A DNA stretch of 64,000 bases from Ligilactobacillus aviarius (GCF_001654615.1 NZ_LWUD01000005.1:1-64000); one strand, 5' to 3'; numbered from the stretch's first letter, positions 7,932-18,798 are shown. Translations and numbers: made by a program. Notes: generated by a model not told the origin, from the sequence alone.

Positions 7932-10598
7932 TTATTTATCCAATTCAGCTTGTAATTGGCTGATCCGATCATTAGTTGATGCAAGTTTTTCCTTGTAGTT
8001 CGCAAGTTTTTCGCGTTCCTTGCCAACCACTGCTTCTGGTGCATTTGCAACAAATTTTTCATTGCCCAGCTTCTTTTCACCGCGCGCAACTTCTTTTTCA
8101 AGTTTAGCTGCTTCGCCTTGAAGCCGTTTGATTTCTTCGTTCAAGTCAATCAAATCAGCAAGCGGTAAGTAAACTTCTGCGCCGGTGATCACCGATGTCA
8201 TTGCTAAGGCCGGAGCTTCAACATCTGCATTGATTTCCAAGTGTTTTGGATGACAGAAACGTTGAATGTAATCAACATTGTCTTCGAAGATCTTCTTGGT
8301 TTCGTCGTCCTTAGTCTTAATCAAAATATCAATTGCCGATGACATTGGCGCATTGACTTCTGCCCGGCTGTTCCGAACAGACTTGATCAATTCGATCAAG
8401 TTTTCCATTTGCCGTTCAGCATCTTGATCATCAAATTCAGCGTGAACTTCAGGATACTTTGCAACCACGATCGATTTGCCTTCATGCGGCATCGTTAACC
8501 AGATCTTTTCGGTTACAAATGGAATTACCGGGTGAAGGAGCCGTAATGTTTGGTCAAGCACGTAGCAAAGAATTGCTTGGGTGTTCTTCTTTAATTTTTC
8601 ATCAGAACCATTCAAGTTTTCCTTCGCCATTTCAATGTACCAATCACAGAAGTCATTCCAGATAAAGTTGTACATTGCCCGGCCAGCTTCACCGAATTCA
8701 AAGGTATCAAAGAAGTGAATAACATCTTTGACGGTGTCGTTCAACCGGCTGATGATCCACTTATCAGCTAATTGCCATTCTTCCTTCGGTGGTAATTCGG
8801 CCTTGGTATCTTCATCAAGGTTCATGATTACGAACCGGCTAGCATTCCAGATCTTATTGATGAAGTTCCATGCGCCATCCATCTTTTGGTATGAGAACCG
8901 AATATCTTGACCTGGAGTTGAACCGGTTGTTAAGAACCACCGTAATGCGTCCGTTCCGTACTTATCGATGACGTCCATTGGATCGATTCCGTTTCCAAGT
9001 GACTTACTCATCTTCCGGCCTTGTTCATCCCGAATCAAGCCGTGCAAAACAACGTTCTTAAATGGTGTCTTGCCGGTAAATTCAAGACTTTGGAAAATCA
9101 TCCGTGATACCCAGAAGAAGATGATATCGTATCCTGTAACTAAAGTACTTGTTGGGAAGTAACGCTTAAAGTCTTCAGCGTCCGTGTCTGGCCAGCCCAT
9201 TGTTGAAAATGGCCACAATGCACTACTGAACCACGTATCTAACACATCTGGATCTTGTTCCCAGTTTTCAGCATCTTCAGGAGCTTCCATCCCAACATAG
9301 GTTTCGCCGGTTTGCTTGTTATACCATGCTGGAATCCGGTGACCCCACCATAATTGACGTGAAATAACCCAGTCGTGAATGTTTTCCATCCATTGGTTCC
9401 AAGTGTGTTCAAACCGCTTTGGAACAAAGTTGACCTTGTCGCCATCTTTTTGGTTCTTCAATGCCATTTCAGCTAACGGCTTCATCTTAACGAACCATTG
9501 CGTTGACAACCGGGCTTCAACTTGAACCCCTGTCCGTTCTGAGTGACCAACACTGTGAACGATCGGTTCGATCTTCAACATGTAGCCTTCATCTTGAAGA
9601 TCCTTAACGATTGCCTTCCGGGCTTCAAACCGATCCATGCCTTCATACTTGCCAGCATTTTCATTCATCGTTGCATCTTCATTCATTGTGTTGATGCGCT
9701 TCAAGTTATGCCGGTTACCAACTTTAAAGTCGTTCGGGTCGTGGGCAGGAGTGATCTTAACCATTCCGGTTCCAAATTCTGGATCAACGTATTGATCAGC
9801 AATGATTGGAATGTGCCGTCCTTGAAGCGGCAATACAACTTCTTTGCCAACTAATTCCTTGTACCGTTCATCACTTGGGTTGACCGCAACCGCAACGTCC
9901 CCAAACATTGTTTCCGGACGGGTCGTTGCAATTTCAATGTAGTGTTTGCCGTTGAAGGTGTAGTCTTCATCAACAAATGGATATTTAACGTGGTAAAATG
10001 CCCCTTCGTCATCTTGGTGGATAACTTCAATATCTGATAAGGCAGTCCGGGCTTGCGGATCCCAGTTAATGATGTATTCGCCCCGGTAGATCAAACCTTT
10101 ATTGTATAAATCAACAAAGACTTTCCGAACAGCCTTTGATAAGCCATCGTCTAAAGTAAACCGTTCGCGGTCATAATCAACAGAGATCCCCATCTTAGCC
10201 CATTGTTTGTGGATAATGTCACTGTATTCGTGAACCCAATCCCAAACCTTTTCCACAAATTTTTCACGGCCAAGGTCGTAACGGGTAACGCCTTCTTCAC
10301 GCAATTGAGCTTCAACCTTTGCTTGGGTTGCAATTCCCGCGTGGTCAGTTCCTGGAACCCATAATGTGTCGTAACCTTGCATCCGCTTTTGCCGAATCAG
10401 CATATCTTGTAACGTGTTATCCCATGCATGGCCTAAATGCAACTTTCCGGTAACATTTGGCGGGGGAATAACAATTGAATACGGCTTAGCCTTTTTATCG
10501 CCACTTGGTTTAAAAACGCCGTCTTTAACCCATTTTTCGTAACGACCCGGTTCAACTTCTTTTGGGTCGTACTTGGTTGACATATCGATTTCTCTCAT
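7932..10598 (-). CDS. valS: Valyl-tRNA synthetase
   Basis: ValS charges tRNA-Val. The 888-residue class I synthetase has the HIGH-type signature HLGHAW near residue 56, the KMSKS loop KMSKSLGNG around 540, the editing domain between them, and the C-terminal coiled coil typical of ValRS (rich in E, K and L). Length is normal. Start MREID has a GAAAGGA binding site; a second ATG (MSTKYD) five codons later is also possible. A T-box leader lies upstream, so expression should respond to uncharged tRNA-Val. Confidence 0.98.
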   Translation of the reverse strand: MREIDMSTKYDPKEVEPGRYEKWVKDGVFKPSGDKKAKPYSIVIPPPNVTGKLHLGHAWDNTLQDMLIRQKRMQGYDTLWVPGTDHAGIATQAKVEAQLREEGVTRYDLGREKFVEKVWDWVHEYSDIIHKQWAKMGISVDYDRERFTLDDGLSKAVRKVFVDLYNKGLIYRGEYIINWDPQARTALSDIEVIHQDDEGAFYHVKYPFVDEDYTFNGKHYIEIATTRPETMFGDVAVAVNPSDERYKELVGKEVVLPLQGRHIPIIADQYVDPEFGTGMVKITPAHDPNDFKVGNRHNLKRINTMNEDATMNENAGKYEGMDRFEARKAIVKDLQDEGYMLKIEPIVHSVGHSERTGVQVEARLSTQWFVKMKPLAEMALKNQKDGDKVNFVPKRFEHTWNQWMENIHDWVISRQLWWGHRIPAWYNKQTGETYVGMEAPEDAENWEQDPDVLDTWFSSALWPFSTMGWPDTDAEDFKRYFPTSTLVTGYDIIFFWVSRMIFQSLEFTGKTPFKNVVLHGLIRDEQGRKMSKSLGNGIDPMDVIDKYGTDALRWFLTTGSTPGQDIRFSYQKMDGAWNFINKIWNASRFVIMNLDEDTKAELPPKEEWQLADKWIISRLNDTVKDVIHFFDTFEFGEAGRAMYNFIWNDFCDWYIEMAKENLNGSDEKLKKNTQAILCYVLDQTLRLLHPVIPFVTEKIWLTMPHEGKSIVVAKYPEVHAEFDDQDAERQMENLIELIKSVRNSRAEVNAPMSSAIDILIKTKDDETKKIFEDNVDYIQRFCHPKHLEINADVEAPALAMTSVITGAEVYLPLADLIDLNEEIKRLQGEAAKLEKEVARGEKKLGNEKFVANAPEAVVGKEREKLANYKEKLASTNDRISQLQAELDK

Positions 10599-10635
10599 CG
10601 GTCGATTCCTTTCACTTTTAAATTTTTACTGGCGG

Positions 10636-10877
10636 ATATAAAAAAGCATTGCCGTCACATAGGACGACAATGCCGTGGTACCACCTAAATTGAAAGTGAA
10701 CTAATTCACTTTCCGCTTAGCTGATTAATGATAACGAACTGTCAGCCAGTCCGGTTATTCCTAATATACGTTCAGAATAACAGCTCCCAAGCTACAAACG
10801 CTGCTTCACTTTGACTTTCACACCCACCGTCTTCTCTGAAAAATGAATGATCAGCGTTCCTCTTGTTCTCTGCTTAT
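10636..10877 (-). ncRNA. T-box leader of valS
   Basis: The 318-base gap between thiI and valS is filled by a T-box riboswitch on the minus strand. It shows the AGAGA...GGTGGGTGTGAAAGTC pattern of stem I, the conserved T-box sequence AGGTGGTACCACGG (complement of bases near 10670-10685), and a terminator stem with T-run (about 10640-10672). A GTA triplet in the expected stem I region could be the valine specifier. Stem-loops were read by eye, so the ends are approximate. Confidence 0.92.
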
Positions 10878-10883
10878 AGTTGT

Positions 10884-10912
10884 ATTCTAATCTGCAATTC
10901 AATAATCGTCAA
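10884..10912 (-). promoter_or_regulatory. Promoter of the valS T-box transcript
   Basis: On the minus strand: -35 TTGACG (10907-10912), a 17-base spacer, -10 TAGAAT (10884-10889). It starts immediately after the thiI stop and predicts a transcript start near 10877. Confidence 0.8.
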
Positions 10913-10917
10913 GCAGA

Positions 10918-12135
10918 TTACAGGAGTTCAGCAAAGCTTTCTTCATTTGCGTTCATAAACTCATCTGAACTGTTGATTTCAGTAATCTGAATGCCATCCA
11001 GTGCCCGTTGGATCAAGCCATCGACATCTAAGCGTTCTTCATATTGACGTGCCCGATCGATCCGCGGCTTAGTCTTTGGAGCCGGGGGTGCAAAGACGGT
11101 ACAACAGTCTTCAAATGGCTGGATCGATAAATCAAACGTGTCGATTTTTTGAGCAATTTCAATGATTTCATTTTTATCCATTGAAAGAACCGGCCGCAAA
11201 ACCGGCATTGTGGTGACATCGTTGATTGCTGCCATACTTTCAAGCGTTTGCGACGCAACTTGACCTAAGGCTTCACCATTAAAAATGGCAAGTCCTTTCC
11301 GCATCTTGGCAATTTTTTCAGCTAGCCGCAACATGAAACGCCGTTGAATCGTCATCAAATATCCTTCTGGAACTTCATGTTTGATTGTTTCTTGGATTTC
11401 CGTAAATGGAACCTGAATAAACTTGATCGTTCCAACATACGGTGCCAATTTGGCAGTTAATTGCTTTGCCTTATTCAATGCTTGCTCACTGGTATATGGC
11501 GGGCTGAAAAAGTGAACCATTTCAATGGCAACTCCCCGCTTCATTGCAAGGTAACCTGCAACTGGTGAGTCGATTCCGCCAGATAACATCAACATTGCCT
11601 TACCTGCCGTTCCAACCGGCAATCCGCCAGCCCCATTGATTTTTCCGTATGACAAGAAAATTCCATCCGGCCGGACTTCACATCTCAACGTTACATCTGG
11701 ATCTTTCATTTTAACGTGAATATCATCAAAGGCCTGTAAAATCGTGCCGCCTAAAAGATCATTCATCGCATTTGTGTCATACTTAAACTTATGATCTGAA
11801 CGCCGGGTATTGATCTTAAACGTTAATCCGGGATGATATTTTTCCTTCATCATTTCAATCGCCATTGCTTGAACCTTTTTAACATCCCGTTCAACCTTTA
11901 CGGATGGCGAAAAGTTTTGAATTCCAAAAACTTGGCCTAACCGGGCCATTACCTTTTCTGAATCTTCACCGTTTAATTGGATATGCATCCGATCACGATG
12001 GGCCGCAATTTTTAAATTTGGAAATTCATGCAATGCCTGGCGAACATTGTATCCTAACCGGTCAATAAAATTTTTGCGGTTCTTTCCTTTCGTTGAAAGT
12101 TCACCGTAGCGAACCATAATTTCTGAATATTGCAT
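10918..12135 (-). CDS. thiI: tRNA 4-thiouridine synthetase ThiI
   Basis: ThiI transfers sulfur to uridine 8 of tRNA (and in some bacteria to the thiazole precursor). The 405-residue product has the N-terminal ferredoxin-like/THUMP region, then the PP-loop [12 protein letters not shown], and lacks the C-terminal rhodanese domain, as in other lactic acid bacteria. The ATG at 12135 has a GGAGG site 6 bases upstream; the TTG before it is less likely. It follows a cysteine desulfurase gene by 12 bases, the usual sulfur donor for this pair. Confidence 0.96.
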   Translation of the reverse strand: MQYSEIMVRYGELSTKGKNRKNFIDRLGYNVRQALHEFPNLKIAAHRDRMHIQLNGEDSEKVMARLGQVFGIQNFSPSVKVERDVKKVQAMAIEMMKEKYHPGLTFKINTRRSDHKFKYDTNAMNDLLGGTILQAFDDIHVKMKDPDVTLRCEVRPDGIFLSYGKINGAGGLPVGTAGKAMLMLSGGIDSPVAGYLAMKRGVAIEMVHFFSPPYTSEQALNKAKQLTAKLAPYVGTIKFIQVPFTEIQETIKHEVPEGYLMTIQRRFMLRLAEKIAKMRKGLAIFNGEALGQVASQTLESMAAINDVTTMPVLRPVLSMDKNEIIEIAQKIDTFDLSIQPFEDCCTVFAPPAPKTKPRIDRARQYEERLDVDGLIQRALDGIQITEINSSDEFMNANEESFAELL

Positions 12136-12147
12136 CAAAGTCCTCCA

Positions 12148-13296
12148 TTATGAGTTGATCATTTTAAATTCTTCATATAATTTATCGAAAACGTGATTGA
12201 ATTCATCCGCTTCTTCAAGTGTATTATGTTCATCAAGACTGACCCGGACTGCTGAAGTTGCAATCTTTTCAGGAACTTTCATCGCAGCTAATGTTCCCGC
12301 AATGTCACCCTTCTTTGATGAACAAGCACTCGTCGTTGAAATATAGATATCATATTTTTCAAAGGCATGCACGATCGATTCACCGCGAACACCGTCAATT
12401 GTGAAACATAAAATATGCGGCGCAAACGTTTCATCATTCTTTGAGAAAATATGCACTTTATCAAATTGACTGATATGCTGATAGATCCGATCTTTAATTG
12501 CTCGTTGATGAGCAACCTTTTGATCTTCATCTTCCATCAAAAGCCGAAGAGCCTTAGCCATTCCGGCAATTGCTGGCAAGTTTTCCGTTCCACCCCGTAA
12601 ATTCTTTTCCTGGCCACCGCCATCGATCAGCGGTTGAACCATCCGGCCGCGCTTTTTGTACATAAAGCCTGTTCCGCGCGGCGCATGGAATTTGTGACCT
12701 GAAAATGCAAGAAAATCGACCCGCGGATTCCGAATCAGCTTTTCGACACCCTTGCCAATTGCCTGAACAGAATCAACGTGAAAATGAATCTTCGGATAAT
12801 CATTTAAAATTTCAGCAATTTCTTCAATTGGCTGAATCGTTCCAATTTCGTTATTAATTGCCATAATTGAAACTAAAATCGTATCTTTCCGAATTGCCTT
12901 GCGCACGTCTTCAGGTGAAACCCGGCCTTCATCATCGACCGGCAGATAAGTTACATCAAAGCCCATCTTTTCAAGGTGTTTCATACTATTCATGACAGCG
13001 GCATGTTCAACGCTTGACGTAATAATGTGCTTTCCGTATGGACGTTTTTCCATTGCGGTTCCTTTAATTGCCCAATTATCACTCTCTGTTCCACCACTTG
13101 TAAAATAGATCTCATCCGGATAACAATTCATCAAATCAGCAATTTGCTTCCGTGACTGTTCAAGGAGGTTAAAAGCCTTTTCGCCCCATGAATGAAGCGA
13201 TGATGAATTTCCCCAGATATTTTGACAAACCGCGTCATACGTTTGCAAAACTGACGGATCCATTTTGGTGGTTGCACTGTTATCAAAATATATCAT
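12148..13296 (-). CDS. Cysteine desulfurase (IscS/NifS-like) paired with ThiI
   Basis: This PLP enzyme removes sulfur from cysteine and passes it to ThiI for tRNA thiolation. The 382-residue product shows the PLP-lysine motif SGHKFHAPRGTG, the histidine-containing SSVEHAAV segment, and the catalytic-loop cysteine in STTSACSSKK. Length is normal. It is upstream of thiI in the same direction, the arrangement known for the B. subtilis NifZ-ThiI pair, so a dedicated role in s4U formation is inferred rather than general Fe-S assembly. Confidence 0.93.
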   Translation of the reverse strand: MIYFDNSATTKMDPSVLQTYDAVCQNIWGNSSSLHSWGEKAFNLLEQSRKQIADLMNCYPDEIYFTSGGTESDNWAIKGTAMEKRPYGKHIITSSVEHAAVMNSMKHLEKMGFDVTYLPVDDEGRVSPEDVRKAIRKDTILVSIMAINNEIGTIQPIEEIAEILNDYPKIHFHVDSVQAIGKGVEKLIRNPRVDFLAFSGHKFHAPRGTGFMYKKRGRMVQPLIDGGGQEKNLRGGTENLPAIAGMAKALRLLMEDEDQKVAHQRAIKDRIYQHISQFDKVHIFSKNDETFAPHILCFTIDGVRGESIVHAFEKYDIYISTTSACSSKKGDIAGTLAAMKVPEKIATSAVRVSLDEHNTLEEADEFNHVFDKLYEEFKMINS

Positions 13297-13430
13297 CGAA
13301 TTATCCTTTCTGTTAAAATTTTATTTACATTTATTCTGGTACGACTCGTAACTAATTTAATCATCTTACTAATTTTTTGTAAAGAGAAAAACGAGCTTGA
13401 CTCAACCGATTGTCCCCTCATCTTCCAACA

Positions 13431-13460
13431 AAAAAATTGCGGCATCTGCCGCAATTTTTT
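13431..13460 (-). terminator. Terminator after ezrA
   Basis: A strong GC-rich stem (ATTGCGG with CCGCAAT) flanked by A- and T-runs lies at the ezrA stop; the T-run overlaps the last codons region. It is symmetric and could work in both directions. Confidence 0.8.
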
Positions 13461-15177
13461 AATTCATTGGATATTGCCGTTGAGCCTGTTCCCGTGATTC
13501 ATAATCGTCGGTAATTCGTTTATATGCTCCCGGTTCAACCTCTTCAACTGCATTTGAAATCGTATCAAGTGCATCAACGTAATTGTATTCTTTATTGAAT
13601 AGTTGACTTGCCTTCTTGTATGCTTCTTCAACTTCTGGATACCGGGTCCGGTAACGGTTGGCATATTGTAAGAATTCTTCAGACAACGTTGCACAATCAA
13701 TGATTTCTTTAGTCTTATCACCTAAAACATCTAAATCAGATTGCGTATTGATCAATGCCTTCGTGATTTCATCCATGTTGATTTGAATTTGACCAAGTGC
13801 ATCATCAAGGTTTTCGATTTCATCGCTCACCTTAAAGAAGTAATCCGTATATTCTCGTGAAAGCCCAGGTAAATTCAACTTTTCAACATCCCGGCGCATC
13901 CGATGAATTTCAAGATCGAATCCTTGAACTGCCTTTTGAGCTTCCTTTTCTTCCTTCCAAAGATTTGAAACCCCGTCATTGATTTCCTTTTGTTTCTTTT
14001 CAATCTTGGTCAGCTTATCAATGTTATCTTTTTGCCGTTTCAATTCATCGGAGTAGATCACGCCTTCTGAACGTTGTTTCATAAAGTTATCAAAGTCTTT
14101 CCGAATTGCTTGAATTTGAACTTGAAGGTCGTGGGCATCTTCAAATTCATTATGGGTCAATTCATAATTTTGCGATAACCGATCTAAGTCAATCAGAAGT
14201 TCATGCTCTTGCCGTTCGGCATGTTCAACGAAATCTTGGTAGTAGTTGTAATTCTTTTCAACAACCTTGCGTGCCCGGTATTCTTGATCGATCTCATCAT
14301 AAACCTTATCGATATCCGTTGTGAGCTTTTCATCAAGTTTGGTTGCATTCTTTAAGTCGACCTTCTTTAAGTTTTCGAAGTTCTTATCAACCATCTTTTG
14401 AATGTCAGCAAGCTTCTTTTTTAAATCTTCATGGAAAACATATTTTTCTTTTAATAACTGATCAACAGCGCTGTTTAATTCCTTGAGTTGATCAGGGAAT
14501 ACACTCTTTAAGTTTTTAAAGATTGGCGGAATCTTTTCCACCTTTTCTTCCATTTCAGCGGTTGCATCTTGTAAATCTGAAAGTGGTTTCGCTGATTTAA
14601 CGTAATCGCCGCTTTCCATCAACTTCGTATAATCATTGAATTGCTGTTCTAATTCACCAAGTTGTTCTTCAAGTTTGTCACTGCTTGGGCCAAATGAAAA
14701 ACTCTTAGCAAGAAGTGTCTTCCGCAGATCCTTATACTTTTCGCTTAACTCTTCAACCGCTTTTTGATGTTCTTCCGTAACTTTGCGGATATTCTTCAAT
14801 TCTTCTTTGATCTTTTCGAACTGAGCAGCCGTTCCGCTTAACTTTTCGTCAACATCTTTCAATTCATGGTTGATTCGTCCAAATTGATAGTGCTGATTCA
14901 ACTCACGCAAATCATTCAGCAATTCTGAAATTTCAGGAAGTTTGCGGTTGATGATCTCGCGGTAATCCTTATCAACCTTTTCAAATTCTGTTAAGCTGTC
15001 ACCTGATAAATTCAATTTACTAATTTCAGCCAGTTCTTTTTCAAGTGAATTTTCCGTGATTTCATTTACCTTGGCTTGGTAAACCTCAATCTGCTTTGCT
15101 TTATGGCGTTTAAACAAGTACACCCCTAAGTAGATCACTAACGCAATAATAATTAGTGAAATCAAAAAGATAACCAT
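13459..15177 (-). CDS. ezrA: Septation ring formation regulator EzrA
   Basis: EzrA is a membrane-anchored spectrin-like protein that regulates FtsZ ring assembly in Firmicutes. The 572-residue product has one N-terminal membrane helix (residues about 2-22) followed by long helical coiled-coil repeats rich in E, K, L and D, with no other domain. Length and architecture match EzrA. It lies between the thiI/desulfurase pair and rpsD, the conserved neighbourhood for ezrA in lactobacilli. Confidence 0.95.
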   Translation of the reverse strand: MVIFLISLIIIALVIYLGVYLFKRHKAKQIEVYQAKVNEITENSLEKELAEISKLNLSGDSLTEFEKVDKDYREIINRKLPEISELLNDLRELNQHYQFGRINHELKDVDEKLSGTAAQFEKIKEELKNIRKVTEEHQKAVEELSEKYKDLRKTLLAKSFSFGPSSDKLEEQLGELEQQFNDYTKLMESGDYVKSAKPLSDLQDATAEMEEKVEKIPPIFKNLKSVFPDQLKELNSAVDQLLKEKYVFHEDLKKKLADIQKMVDKNFENLKKVDLKNATKLDEKLTTDIDKVYDEIDQEYRARKVVEKNYNYYQDFVEHAERQEHELLIDLDRLSQNYELTHNEFEDAHDLQVQIQAIRKDFDNFMKQRSEGVIYSDELKRQKDNIDKLTKIEKKQKEINDGVSNLWKEEKEAQKAVQGFDLEIHRMRRDVEKLNLPGLSREYTDYFFKVSDEIENLDDALGQIQINMDEITKALINTQSDLDVLGDKTKEIIDCATLSEEFLQYANRYRTRYPEVEEAYKKASQLFNKEYNYVDALDTISNAVEEVEPGAYKRITDDYESREQAQRQYPMN

Positions 15178-15317
15178 AAAATCCCATCCTTCATCCGTAC
15201 AATTATTTGAATCAATTCTTATTTAAAGTAACCACTAATTTCATTCTCCATAATTATACCATATAAACGGGCATTCCTATTAAAATGTTTAATTATAAAT
15301 AAATTCAAAGTCAGCCA

Positions 15318-15346
15318 TTGACTTTCATGCTGTAGACCGGTACAAT
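15318..15346 (+). promoter_or_regulatory. Promoter of rpsD leader transcript
   Basis: -35 TTGACT (15318-15323), a 17-base spacer, -10 TACAAT (15341-15346), predicting a start near 15353 and an untranslated leader of about 170 bases. Confidence 0.8.
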
Positions 15347-15352
15347 GGCAAT

Positions 15353-15524
15353 TGTGTAAAATAATGCAGCAGTAGACGGTAAGAACGTCAACAGTTGGTT
15401 GCCATTTTGGTTCTGCAAGTAACTTTTCGGCTGCAAAAGCGAACGTCTAAAATCAACTGCACGAATACTAAGTCTGCACCGTTATTTTACTCCATAAAAA
15501 ATACATTTTTGGAGGAACGATATT
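15353..15524 (+). ncRNA. Structured rpsD leader (S4 autoregulation)
   Basis: The 346-base gap between ezrA and rpsD holds a promoter and this structured leader. In Firmicutes, S4 represses its own gene by binding such a leader. Several paired segments are visible (for example GGTTGCCATTTTGG and TTCTGCAAG...CGGCTGCA regions) and the leader is followed by a GGAGG ribosome binding site. Identity rests on position and on known rpsD regulation; I did not fold it. Confidence 0.65.
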
Positions 15525-16130
15525 ATGTCTCGTTATACAGGTCCATCATGGAAGGTTTCACGTCGTTTAGGAATCTCCCTTACAGGCTCAGGTAAAGAAT
15601 TAGCACGGCGTCCATACGCCCCAGGTCAACACGGTCAAAGCCGTCGGAAGTTATCAGAATACGGCATGCAATTGCGTGAAAAGCAAAAGTTACGTATGAT
15701 GTACGGCATGACAGAACGTCAATTTGCTAACACATTCAAACGTGCCGGCAAGATCCGTGAAGGTAAACACGGTGATAACTTCATGATCCTTTTGGAACAA
15801 CGCTTAGACAATGTTGTTTACCGTTTAGGTTTAGCAACAACTCGTCGTCAAGCACGTCAACTTGTTAACCACGGTCACATTACCGTTGATGGCAAGCGCG
15901 TTGATATTCCATCATACGAAGTTCAACCAGGTCAAGTAATTTCATTACGTGAACGTTCAAAGAACTTGCAAATCGTTAAGGATGCTTTGGAAGCCGTTGT
16001 TGGTCGTGCTCCATTCGTATCATTTGACGAAGACAAGATGGAAGGTACATTAGTTCGTTTACCAGAACGTGACGAATTAGATGCTAACATCGACGAATCA
16101 CTTATCGTTGAATACTACAACAAACTTTAA
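15525..16130 (+). CDS. rpsD: 30S ribosomal protein S4
   Basis: S4 nucleates 30S subunit assembly on 16S rRNA and represses its own mRNA. The 201-residue product starts [10 protein letters not shown], has the ribosomal S4 N-terminal domain, and carries the S4 RNA-binding domain ([19 protein letters not shown], then [13 protein letters not shown]). Length is normal. It is a single-gene transcript with its own promoter, leader and terminator. Confidence 0.99.
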   Translation: MSRYTGPSWKVSRRLGISLTGSGKELARRPYAPGQHGQSRRKLSEYGMQLREKQKLRMMYGMTERQFANTFKRAGKIREGKHGDNFMILLEQRLDNVVYRLGLATTRRQARQLVNHGHITVDGKRVDIPSYEVQPGQVISLRERSKNLQIVKDALEAVVGRAPFVSFDEDKMEGTLVRLPERDELDANIDESLIVEYYNKL

Positions 16131-16150
16131 TAATTTATCAATTATTAAAT

Positions 16151-16183
16151 GGAAGGCTGCAACAATTGCAGCCTTCTTTTTTT
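16151..16183 (+). terminator. rpsD terminator
   Basis: GAAGGCTGC pairs with GCAGCCTTC across a 7-base loop, followed by eight T. Confidence 0.9.
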
Positions 16184-16220
16184 ATCTGATATAATAACGA
16201 TACTTAAAGGAGGTTGAACC

Positions 16221-16688
16221 ATGACTGATGAATTACAAGAACATCTCAACAAGGGAATGTATGGGACCCCGAAATTAAAACCTGATGAACAGCGCAAATA
16301 TCTTGGCACTTTTCGCGAACGGGTCGATCTAACCGTAACGTTTGCGCAGCTTAATTCTGAAAAATATTATCCGGCGATCCAACAAGAACTTGAAGATCAT
16401 CCTGAATACCGAATGACGATCAACGGCAGTGTTGATCAGGATCAATTAAGCCGGCTAATTCAAATTGCCAATTCAGCCAATGCGGCATTTACCTGCAGTT
16501 CTGATTTAACCCTCCCGCACGCCGCTTCCGACTTGGCGGTCGTGATTGCCGCTCCGCATCAAGCAATTCATACTGAGGTGGTTGATGTTGCCCTCCGCTA
16601 TCCGCTGAGCAATGCCTCCCCTGCTCCAACAAATGAAAAAGATTCAAAACATCACTTTTCGTTAAAGGATTTATTCCATAAAAAATAA
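16221..16688 (+). CDS. YueI family protein (DUF1694)
   Basis: The 155-residue product resembles the YueI/DUF1694 family of Firmicutes, of unknown function: an N-terminal ELQEHLNKGMYGTPKLKPDE segment, the RTFRERV-like LGTFRERVDL segment and conserved acidic residues. An AAGGAGG ribosome binding site precedes the ATG, and a TATAAT box overlaps the end of the rpsD terminator. It probably acts in the cytoplasm; no signal or membrane segment is seen. It ends in a basic tail. Confidence 0.78.
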   Translation: MTDELQEHLNKGMYGTPKLKPDEQRKYLGTFRERVDLTVTFAQLNSEKYYPAIQQELEDHPEYRMTINGSVDQDQLSRLIQIANSANAAFTCSSDLTLPHAASDLAVVIAAPHQAIHTEVVDVALRYPLSNASPAPTNEKDSKHHFSLKDLFHKK

Positions 16689-16716
16689 AGGTTTGGCATT
16701 TCGCCAAACCTTTATT
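16683..16716. terminator. Shared terminator between yueI-like and gshF-like genes
   Basis: AAAGGTTTGGC pairs with GCCAAACCTTT between two convergent genes, with A- and T-runs on both sides. It can serve both directions, and overlaps the stop of the minus-strand gene. Confidence 0.85.
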
Positions 16717-18715
16717 TGAATTGGGCAATAACTTCTGCCGCGATATCACGTTGCTGATTCAACGCCATTTTTTCATGCGGTTGAAATGCTCCGCTTGCAT
16801 GGGCGCCTAAGAAGACCGCTAATTCAGGGTGCTCTTCTGAATATGGTTGATAAATATTGCTAAAAATCATATCAATGAACCCATCCCGCATTTGAAGCTG
16901 GGTCGCAATCTTTTCGAGTAATTGAATGTACGTCTGGTCCGCATCATTCAATGCATCTACACTTTGGAAGTGTGAACCGGTGAATGAATCATAACGGAGT
17001 AATACTTGGATTCCACGCGGAATAACTTGATCCAATGTCAATCCCTGCATCATTAACGTCTTCCGTTCATTGCGGCCAAGTTCAAACTGTTTATTTTCAA
17101 TCAATTGTTTTAATGTTTTCCGACCGTCACCGACAACATTTTCCGGAACCCGTTCAATTAAGCTGGCAACTTTTCCATTCAAGATCAATGCCTGGTAAGT
17201 TGAACCCGTTGAAACCTGTTCAATCAAAACCTGTGAAGTTTGCTTCAACATCACCCCGACACTTTCAACAAACTCTTTCTTACTTGGAGCCATCCGATAC
17301 AAGATTCCGTGGGCATCAGAGTGTCCATTCGCATTTTTCAGAACAACGGCCTTTTCTTTAATCATCGGATAAAGCTGAATTGCCTGGTCAACCGTTGTGA
17401 TTTTCCATGAAGGTTGAATTTGAATTGCAAGGTTTCCGACCAATTGCTTTGCCAATTCTTTGTTATCCCAAAGTTTTGCCGTTACTGCTTGGTCGAGGTC
17501 GCTTTGCAAGCCGTTCCAAACATAATGACCGTTAATTTCAACAATATCCTGCTCATTATCGATCACCTGGTAGTCCATTCCCGCTTCAAATGCAGCCTGT
17601 AAAATCCGTATTGAATTTGCAGATAACTTCGATGACTGCCCCTTGGTTGTCCCGGCATGGGTCTTTGCAAGCAGGAACTTTAAAAGCGACTGACTGCCTT
17701 GTTCCCGCAAGAGGCACGCTGCCAGGGTCTGCATTCCGTCTTCCAGTTTAGCTTTGATTGCTTCAACAGTTCCGTTCCAATTTTCACCGTAATTAAAATC
17801 AACCGCGAAGTGATTCAAATTATCAATTAATGACTTAAACTTCGCCATTTCATCAATCTTCCGGAAAGGACTTGCGGCTGCGACTTTAAAATCTAATTCC
17901 CGTGAAGCCTTAACTTGAGCCATCAACTGGTCGTTTGCCACGCCTTCACTCATTAAAAAGTATCCAACCATTACATCAATCAAGTTCAGAATATTCGGTC
18001 CAATTCCTAATTGACTATCCGGATTAAAGTCTAATTTTCGAAGCGTTAACGCCGTGATGCCCTGTTGATGATCAAATTGACCTTCAAGTTTAACTTTCCC
18101 AAGCGCATTTTTCGTTCCTAAATAACTTTTAACCGCCCGAAAATCCGGTTGAAAATCTTGAATCCCGTTTAAAAGATCGAACGTTAAGGTCGACCGCCGC
18201 GTCCGCCCATCAAGATCATTAAAAAACGCTAACGATGATCCTGTAAGGTAGGTTAAAAGTGGCTGACTCAATTCAAATCCTTGAGCAAGTTTCAAGTAAA
18301 TTTGATTCCGAAAATCATAGTAATCAATCTTGTATTGCTTGAATTTGCGCTGATAAAGTTCCAAAAAGAGCTGTTCTGGAAGCTGGATTGAAATCGTCAT
18401 GCCGCTGTTTTCGTCGGCTGCCAGTGGCCACAATTTAAATCCATGAGTTGCTAATTGATGTTTCAAAAACCGTAATTGAAGTTGAACTTCCTGTTTCACC
18501 CGCTCAAGCCGATATGCTCGCGGTTGAACAAGTTCAATGTGGTTCCCGTTGATATGCAAATATTGATTTTCATCGATCATCGATGCGATGTCATTGACCG
18601 CATTGCCATTTTCATCAACAACAAGGTAAGTCTGCTTCATTGAATACTTAAAATTATTTAAAACGTCAATTAATCCTTCTTCATTGATCGTTTTTCCAAT
18701 TTCATCTAATTTCAT
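16712..18715 (-). CDS. GshF-like glutamate-cysteine ligase / ATP-grasp protein
   Basis: The 667-residue product resembles the bifunctional glutathione-synthesis protein GshF (GshAB). An N-terminal half has a glutamate-cysteine-ligase-like segment (FRNQIYLKLAQGF, then LLTYLTGSSLAFF, about residues 140-175). The C-terminal half has the ATP-grasp signature NVVGDGRKTLKQLIE (about 526-540) and the GLTLDQVIPRG segment. It is shorter than usual GshF proteins (about 750 residues). The C-terminal metal-binding stretch, usually E-x-N-x-N-P, is here AVFLGAHASGAF, so the second activity is doubtful. It may be degenerate or make a different dipeptide. Confidence 0.65.
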   Translation of the reverse strand: MKLDEIGKTINEEGLIDVLNNFKYSMKQTYLVVDENGNAVNDIASMIDENQYLHINGNHIELVQPRAYRLERVKQEVQLQLRFLKHQLATHGFKLWPLAADENSGMTISIQLPEQLFLELYQRKFKQYKIDYYDFRNQIYLKLAQGFELSQPLLTYLTGSSLAFFNDLDGRTRRSTLTFDLLNGIQDFQPDFRAVKSYLGTKNALGKVKLEGQFDHQQGITALTLRKLDFNPDSQLGIGPNILNLIDVMVGYFLMSEGVANDQLMAQVKASRELDFKVAAASPFRKIDEMAKFKSLIDNLNHFAVDFNYGENWNGTVEAIKAKLEDGMQTLAACLLREQGSQSLLKFLLAKTHAGTTKGQSSKLSANSIRILQAAFEAGMDYQVIDNEQDIVEINGHYVWNGLQSDLDQAVTAKLWDNKELAKQLVGNLAIQIQPSWKITTVDQAIQLYPMIKEKAVVLKNANGHSDAHGILYRMAPSKKEFVESVGVMLKQTSQVLIEQVSTGSTYQALILNGKVASLIERVPENVVGDGRKTLKQLIENKQFELGRNERKTLMMQGLTLDQVIPRGIQVLLRYDSFTGSHFQSVDALNDADQTYIQLLEKIATQLQMRDGFIDMIFSNIYQPYSEEHPELAVFLGAHASGAFQPHEKMALNQQRDIAAEVIAQFK

Positions 18716-18789
18716 GTTAATTCATCCTGTTATGCTTGATTTTACTATAATTATACTCAATTTTATGTTTAACGGGTACCCTTTAAAAG

Positions 18790-18798
18790 TGCTATAAT
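18790..18798 (+). promoter_or_regulatory. Extended -10 promoter of rarA
   Basis: TGCTATAAT is a consensus extended -10 (TG-N-TATAAT) 30 bases before the rarA ATG. The -35 region is weak. Confidence 0.6.
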
